DNA from: a virus
Direction: 5' to 3' (one strand)
IMG/VR virus record: IMGVR_UViG_3300036820_000041
Coordinates: 1-40,006 of that record
DNA: 40,006 nt
The position numbers were made by a program, and so were the translations under genes. Each line of letters opens with the position of its first letter. Position 1 is the first letter of the stretch. Positions 36,170 to 40,006 of the stretch are shown in pieces. A model generated the notes under the pieces. That model was not told the origin of the DNA, did not search any database, and saw nothing but the letters and a program-made list of their open reading frames with translations.

Positions 36170-37031
36170 CTTCCTTCTGGAAGAGGGGTTAGATAGGAGC
36201 GCTCACACGATGGAGGCATACAAGTACGATATCGGCAAATTTCTAGAGTATCTACATGGCAAAGGGGTGAAGAAAATTAGTTCTTTAAAGCGCCAGCATG
36301 TTATTGACTACCTTGGCTACTGCAAGCAAGGAGGGAAAAGCAATGCGACCGTACACAGATATTTCATGGCGATACGCTGTTATTGTAAATATTTGCGGAA
36401 AACAAAGGCGTTGGAGGGTGATATCGTCGCGGATATTAAAGCGAAACGAGGAACCTTGCCCGCCCCGTATATACCATCTAGAGCCGAAATTGATTGCCTT
36501 CTTGCTCAGCCGTGTCAAGGGAGTGAGTCGGGCACAAGAGATAAAGCGATCCTTAGCCTTATCTACTCGTCAGGATTGAGGGCCTCTGAGCTTTGCGACC
36601 TAGAGCTACAAGACTTTCGCGGGTATGAGGTCATCGTCAAGTGTGGCAAGCGGAGTAAAACTAGAACCGTTCCGGTTAGCGAAGAGGTGTCTATAAATAT
36701 TCGTACCTACATCGACCTGTACAGAGGCAAAGAGCCGGGATACTTGTTTCTCACGATTCTAGGGCGCCAATTGCGTAGGCAGCTTCTGTGTAAGATGGTA
36801 GTGGAGTATGCACGCAAAGCCGGGATTAGGGGCGTTACCACCCACACCTTGAGACACGCTTGCGCAACACATCTACTGGAGCAAGGGGCAAACCTTCGCT
36901 TCATACAAAAGATGCTGGGACATAGCACGATAGCAAGCACCGAAAGATACACGCATTTGTCTGGGAAAGAAATGCAAGAAATGTTCGAACAATACCACCC
37001 ACGAAGGATAAAAGGAGGGTCGCCATGCTAG
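36120..37031 (+). CDS. Xer-type tyrosine recombinase
   Basis: A 303-residue recombinase. N-terminal SAM-like domain (LNSFLLEEGLDRSAHTMEAY, YDIGKFLEYL) and catalytic domain. The catalytic set is present: R154 in SGLRASELCDL, a beta-hairpin Lys near 177-180 (KCGKRSKTR), H242-x-x-R245 in THTLRHACATHLL, H268 in MLGHSTI, and Y277 in TERYTHLS. XerC/D-like enzymes resolve dimers or integrate elements at short target sites; it could serve either role here. An alternative start at 36150 (MKESLNSFLL) is equally good. It overlaps its upstream neighbour by 50 bases. Confidence 0.9.
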   Translation: MRSQTQILGWMKESLNSFLLEEGLDRSAHTMEAYKYDIGKFLEYLHGKGVKKISSLKRQHVIDYLGYCKQGGKSNATVHRYFMAIRCYCKYLRKTKALEGDIVADIKAKRGTLPAPYIPSRAEIDCLLAQPCQGSESGTRDKAILSLIYSSGLRASELCDLELQDFRGYEVIVKCGKRSKTRTVPVSEEVSINIRTYIDLYRGKEPGYLFLTILGRQLRRQLLCKMVVEYARKAGIRGVTTHTLRHACATHLLEQGANLRFIQKMLGHSTIASTERYTHLSGKEMQEMFEQYHPRRIKGGSPC

Positions 37032-37123
37032 AATTAATCGACCTGGACACACTTTTTCTGTTGATAGGTGGATTCATTGCTCTGTTTATTTATATATGTG
37101 AGAGAGAAAAAGAAAGAGAATAA
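37025..37123 (+). CDS. Tiny single-span membrane protein
   Basis: A 32-residue ORF, MLELIDLDTLFLLIGGFIAL, then FIYICEREKERE. One membrane span (residues 9-24). The ATG at 37025 follows GGAGGG with a five-base spacer, a strong site, and overlaps the recombinase stop by seven bases. Function unknown. Confidence 0.55.
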   Translation: MLELIDLDTLFLLIGGFIALFIYICEREKERE

Positions 37124-37143
37124 CCAATATAAAGGAAATAATA

Positions 37144-37875
37144 ATGCAAAAAACAACAGATTATAGCATATTTAGTTTAAGACTTGATAATAGACCTACA
37201 ATGGAAACGCATACAAAAAGAATTGTTAAATCTATCCAAAACAAAAATATGCTGCATTTGCGCCCTATTTCAGTTAATGAAGATATGGAGGTAATAGATG
37301 GACAGTATAGACTAGAGGCAGCAAAGAGATTGGGAGTGCCGATATACTATGAAATAATAGAAGAGTATGAAATAAAAGATGTTCTCGACTTGAATGTTTT
37401 AAAAATGTGGAATACCACTGATTATTTGAATTATTTTTGCCAACACAACATAGAACCGTATATAAAGTTGAAGAAATTTTTAGAAGAAACTGGCTGTTCT
37501 ATATCACAACTTTTCTCTTTAATTGGAGTCAAGAGCTCTTTTAAATATGAACAATTCCGGACAGGAAAATATATATTCGATCTAGGGGAAAATTCGGAAA
37601 CAATCAAAAAAATAGAAAACCTAAAAGCAGTAATGAGAAGTATTTGCGGTAGTGATAAATTTTTTAACTCTGTCCGCTTGTTTAAAAGTCTATGCCGCAT
37701 AGTTAACCACGAAGACTATCTCGAAGAAAAGATGGTAGCGAATATGCACCGGTTGAGCGATAAGATTGGACCGAGGGCGACTGAGAAGCAATATCTAAAA
37801 ACTTTCGTGGAAATATATAACTATAGGAACAACAATAAAATTTCCTTCACGATCTTAGAATCTTCAGTTGACTAA
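37144..37875 (+). CDS. ParB-domain-like protein
   Basis: A 243-residue protein. Residues about 25-75 hold KRIVKSIQNKNMLHLRPISV, then VIDGQYRLEAAKRLGVPIYY, the ParB/sulfiredoxin signature ('I..I.G..R..A....G...I'). The rest is helical. In ParB it binds a nucleotide and centromere-like DNA; some phage proteins with this domain are nucleases or regulators. No ParA lies nearby. The gene is AT-richer than its neighbours, so it may have been acquired. AAAGGAAAT precedes the ATG. It converges with, and overlaps by four bases, the 37872 gene. Confidence 0.7.
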   Translation: MQKTTDYSIFSLRLDNRPTMETHTKRIVKSIQNKNMLHLRPISVNEDMEVIDGQYRLEAAKRLGVPIYYEIIEEYEIKDVLDLNVLKMWNTTDYLNYFCQHNIEPYIKLKKFLEETGCSISQLFSLIGVKSSFKYEQFRTGKYIFDLGENSETIKKIENLKAVMRSICGSDKFFNSVRLFKSLCRIVNHEDYLEEKMVANMHRLSDKIGPRATEKQYLKTFVEIYNYRNNNKISFTILESSVD

Positions 37876-38054
37876 AGTACGGAGTGTTTTTCTATCCAAG
37901 TATCGTAGAATTCGCTTTGGATGAGGCATTGCGTACAATATCGCTTTGCCTCTTCGTACGTCTTTGCAATTGCAAGTAACCGGTCACTGCCATCAGCATC
38001 TATACCAAGCACTGCATATACCTCTTCTTTTTTTTCCAATTTAATTACTTTCAT
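37872..38054 (-). CDS. Small protein of unknown function
   Basis: A 60-residue protein, MKVIKLEKKEEVYAVLGIDA, then LLAIAKTYEEAKRYCTQCLI and FYDTWIEKHSVL. A short beta-beta-alpha pattern is likely. It overlaps the upstream gene by 14 bases and the convergent ParB-domain gene by four. Not recognised. Confidence 0.55.
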   Translation of the reverse strand: MKVIKLEKKEEVYAVLGIDADGSDRLLAIAKTYEEAKRYCTQCLIQSEFYDTWIEKHSVL

Positions 38055-38247
38055 TTGTGTCCTTAGAGAAATGGGAGTACATCAAGGACTGTATAATACC
38101 CAAGTGTTCAGTTATGGTAATGAGTCCTTTGGGAACTGAGGTATCTTTGAATGTGGAATTTTGTAAAGCTGCTCCTGCAAACTCTAGGATGGAAGCGGCG
38201 ACAGCAATTTGTGCATATAAAAATTGTTCTGTGCTAGGCAGGCTCAT
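38041..38247 (-). CDS. Small protein of unknown function
   Basis: A 68-residue protein, MSLPSTEQFLYAQIAVAASI, then EFAGAALQNSTF, PKGLITITEHLG. A helical start with Ala-rich stretch. The ORF on the opposite strand (38057-38266) is its shadow. It overlaps RusA by 14 bases. Not recognised. Confidence 0.5.
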   Translation of the reverse strand: MSLPSTEQFLYAQIAVAASILEFAGAALQNSTFKDTSVPKGLITITEHLGIIQSLMYSHFSKDTNESN

Positions 38248-38728
38248 GTGTGTCCTCGAATGTTAAATGTTCTTTTAGGTCTTGGAGTAATTCTACATAG
38301 TTTGTTTGTGTTTCTTCAAGCTGGCGCACGTAGAGGATTGTTTCGCCTTCTTTTGCAGCGGTGAATGTCTTGCTTCTGAGCATCCATACGATTTGCGCAT
38401 CATCTTTCCATACCACGCCTTTGAGTGCATCCCCGAGGAACTTGTCTAAATTGTCTCCATCAGGTTTCTTGTAGTGTGGGAGGCGGTGTTGTGGATTTCT
38501 TTTTCTTTGTGGGAGGAACTTTGGGGCATGGATTCGGTAGTGAACTATCACCAGTAGAGGGCCCGCCAGGGGTTCCGTCATTCCCTGCTTTGATAGTGCT
38601 TTCTCCACATACTTTCGCGTCAGGTTCATTCCCTTTGCTGATGGGTTGTAGGTGCTGTACCGGCCTAGTCTCCATGAAGCCTTTGCTTTCGGGGTGTACG
38701 GTATTCTGATCTTTAAGCATACTGACAT
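38234..38728 (-). CDS. rusA: RusA-like Holliday junction resolvase
   Basis: A 164-residue resolvase. Core motif KKPDGDNLDKFLGDALKGVV with D90, D92 and D100, then WKDDAQIVWMLRSKTF with D109/D110 and K120. These fit RusA's catalytic Asp set and Lys. It would cleave four-way junctions left by recombination. The start MSVCLKIRIPYTPKAKASWR has the family's N-terminal strand ('I.G.P.PK'). GGGAG is five bases before the ATG. It overlaps the next upstream gene by 269 bases in a different frame, very long for real overlap. Confidence 0.85.
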   Translation of the reverse strand: MSVCLKIRIPYTPKAKASWRLGRYSTYNPSAKGMNLTRKYVEKALSKQGMTEPLAGPLLVIVHYRIHAPKFLPQRKRNPQHRLPHYKKPDGDNLDKFLGDALKGVVWKDDAQIVWMLRSKTFTAAKEGETILYVRQLEETQTNYVELLQDLKEHLTFEDTHEPA

Positions 38729-39203
38729 AGTGCTCCCAACGCATGAATTTAAAAACGATTCTTGGTCTATCGCTATAGTATTTTTCCATATCGATCTTTG
38801 CGTATTGCCTGTGCGACCAAACGAGGGTATTGCGCAAGATTTCTAGAAAAGAGAGGAGGTAATCACACAATTCGTAGGCATGGACGGCAGGAGTATTTTC
38901 TTTCTTAACGTCTGCTTTTTTAACTGTGGCATGTGATGGTGGTGAAACGTAGAAGCGAACCCATAGCACTACCGAGGTTTTGGTCCTGTCATATGTAGGG
39001 AAGAAACACCGAATGATGGAGCGCCATTGCTTGTTTCGAAAGAACTGGATGGGTTTCCTTCGCTTTTCTGGGGCGTATTTGATGCTATAGATAAGAGGTT
39101 CCCCGGGGAGTTCTAGCTCATTGCACAGGGGGTTATGGCCTAGAATCTGCTCATGGCGTAGGATTTGTCGACGGTTAGCAATCTTGCGGTATTTCAGGTT
39201 CAT
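38460..39203 (-). CDS. Second RusA-like protein, possibly inactive
   Basis: A 247-residue ORF. The N-terminal ~165 residues look real: LIYSIKYAPEKRRKPIQFFR, SVVLWVRFYVSPP, then VHAYELCDYLLSFLEILRNT and YYSDRPRIVFKFM. These line up by eye with RusA's 'KPD.DNL.K...DAL.G..Y.DD.Q......K.Y...P...I.F', but the catalytic Asp positions read HAYELC and WSHRQY, so it may be dead. From about residue 160 the chain becomes low-complexity (STGDSSLPNPCPKVPPTKKK) and overlaps RusA. A degenerate paralogue, fold guess from pattern only. Confidence 0.55.
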   Translation of the reverse strand: MNLKYRKIANRRQILRHEQILGHNPLCNELELPGEPLIYSIKYAPEKRRKPIQFFRNKQWRSIIRCFFPTYDRTKTSVVLWVRFYVSPPSHATVKKADVKKENTPAVHAYELCDYLLSFLEILRNTLVWSHRQYAKIDMEKYYSDRPRIVFKFMRWEHYVSMLKDQNTVHPESKGFMETRPVQHLQPISKGNEPDAKVCGESTIKAGNDGTPGGPSTGDSSLPNPCPKVPPTKKKKSTTPPPTLQET

Positions 39204-39414
39204 CTTCTTCTGCTGTGGCTATTATTTCATCTGCGAGTTTACACATACGTTCTAGGAGCACTGATTTCATTTCTCTCTCTGCTTCCCCTTGAGCTACTTC
39301 CAAGGCATACTCACAAAGAACCATCCAAGAGTCAAAATGGGAATGAGTCAAAGGGTGATTCAGGCGGTAGTTGATTCTCTGTCCTCGGATAGGATTGAAT
39401 TGGTGCGCATTCAT
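39175..39414 (-). CDS. Uncharacterised helical protein
   Basis: A 79-residue protein, MNAHQFNPIRGQRINYRLNH, then a helix SWMVLCEYALEVAQGEAERE and a charged end. It overlaps both neighbours (29 bases and 83 bases). Not recognised. It may be an accessory of the single-strand-binding-like gene upstream. Confidence 0.55.
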   Translation of the reverse strand: MNAHQFNPIRGQRINYRLNHPLTHSHFDSWMVLCEYALEVAQGEAEREMKSVLLERMCKLADEIIATAEEDEPEIPQDC

Positions 39415-39724
39415 TCGGGCTACGTTGCTCCTGTATAAGTTCTCGGATGGCTGTTAGTACTGCGATTTTTAACTGGTGGGCATAGTCTTTGTTGAGGTAG
39501 CTTACCAAGGGAATGTACTCAGGCTTGTCTGTATTGGATTTGATTTCTTTCTGCGGAAAACTGAACCATCGTTTATCTGCCTGTTCAAAGTACTTACACT
39601 CTAGGATCTTCTGCCCGTGTGGATATATGACTACCGAAAAGTATGCACGTAACGCTCCTTTGTCTACGGGTCTCCATTGGCCTATTTCTACTTCGTCATT
39701 GCTTTCTGATACTTTTATTTTCAT
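39332..39724 (-). CDS. SpoVG-like phage protein
   Basis: A 130-residue protein. QWRPVDKGALRAYFSVVIYP, then GQKILECKYFEQADKRWFSF, PQKEIKSN, IPLVSYLNKDYAHQLKIAVL. The 'KGALRA.F....Y..G..I.....F......WF.FP.K......Y........' and helical end resemble SpoVG-type beta proteins used in phages as nucleic-acid-binding. The C-terminal tail is Pro/Gln-rich. Family call is by pattern only; it could be a single-strand-binding protein. Its ATG overlaps the next stop (ATGA). Confidence 0.45.
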   Translation of the reverse strand: MKIKVSESNDEVEIGQWRPVDKGALRAYFSVVIYPHGQKILECKYFEQADKRWFSFPQKEIKSNTDKPEYIPLVSYLNKDYAHQLKIAVLTAIRELIQEQRSPNECAPIQSYPRTENQLPPESPFDSFPF

Positions 39725-39993
39725 AGCTCACAAAGCTCCTCATCGGCAATTTTCATCTGTTCCTCTACAAAGAAGTACAAAGAATCTGCCACTATATTTC
39801 GTATATCAATCATGGTGGAATTGGTTAGAGCTTCCCTGCATACTCTGATAAGGCTAAGTACGTTCTCTAGTCTGTCTCTGATGTCATTGATTTTAACTCT
39901 GCTAGCATTAAACATTTCTCCCAATTCTCTTTGTTCGCGACACTTTTCTTGTAGGGCTAGGTATTCTTCTTTGCCTGTGTCTTCCCAATCCAT
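39721..39993 (-). CDS. Small helical protein at the right edge
   Basis: A 90-residue protein, MDWEDTGKEEYLALQEKCRE, then a helical body (VKINDIRDRLENVLSLIRVC) and FVEEQMKIADEELCEL. Its stop overlaps the next ATG (ATGA). Only 13 bases remain before the edge, so its promoter is outside the window. Not recognised. Confidence 0.55.
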   Translation of the reverse strand: MDWEDTGKEEYLALQEKCREQRELGEMFNASRVKINDIRDRLENVLSLIRVCREALTNSTMIDIRNIVADSLYFFVEEQMKIADEELCEL

Positions 39994-40006
39994 TTCTCTA
40001 CTTGGA

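Overview
The window reads as most of a tailed double-stranded DNA phage genome (Caudoviricetes, short-tailed podovirus type). Supporting genes are a P22-like portal, an N4-gp56-type major capsid protein, a scaffold, a two-domain large terminase, a chain of head-tail and ejection proteins, and fibre proteins. There are no rRNA, tRNA or bacterial housekeeping genes. Genes are tightly packed, with many ATGA, TAATG or TAGTG overlaps and clear Shine-Dalgarno sites, so the host is bacterial. The sequence does not identify the host. The left edge cuts a DnaB-like helicase gene, so the genome continues beyond the window. No endolysin, holin, spanin, DNA polymerase or primase was found.

Layout. (1) 1-2922: a minus-strand replication end (helicase and a replisome-loader-like protein) and a ribbon-helix-helix regulator, then a divergent plus-strand recombination operon (small membrane protein, PD-(D/E)XK nuclease, ERF-type annealing protein, small lipoprotein). 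(2) 2791-20992, minus: the late operons, read from portal to fibres. They contain a block of small hydrophilic proteins, scaffold, capsid, two proteins with an FCCH-like beta domain, connector and stabilisation proteins, three ejection-type proteins, a head-fibre-like protein and a glycine-rich adhesin-like protein. (3) 21111-23420, plus: a replication operon (winged-helix initiator-like protein, DnaC/IstB-like loader, and a third ORF that runs antisense into the terminase gene) behind a hairpin-rich leader. (4) 22945-33158, minus: the large terminase, then accessory genes. These include a GroES-like protein and a compact RNA-end metabolism cluster (Rnl5-like RNA ligase, RtcB, metallophosphoesterase) followed by an SPFH membrane protein. 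(5) 33182-40006: a small-terminase-like gene (minus), a plus-strand cluster with small ORFs, a ribbon-helix-helix protein, a Xer-type recombinase and a ParB-domain protein, then a minus-strand cluster with RusA, a second RusA-like gene and a SpoVG-like gene.

How the parts work together. Two promoter classes are visible. Early and regulatory genes have sigma70-like promoters (TTGACA or near, 17-base spacer, a -10 box). Five late or packaging genes are instead preceded by a shared ~30-base element unlike sigma70 promoters; four copies match at 23-26 of 30 positions in the pairs compared. ERF, the PD-(D/E)XK nuclease and RusA form a recombination set. The initiator-like protein, loader and DnaB-like helicase form a replisome-loading set. 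Xer recombinase plus ParB-domain plus RHH protein suggest stable maintenance or integration, so the phage may be temperate or plasmid-like; this is inference. The two RNA ligases with a phosphoesterase suggest repair of RNA breaks made by host anticodon nucleases, also inference.
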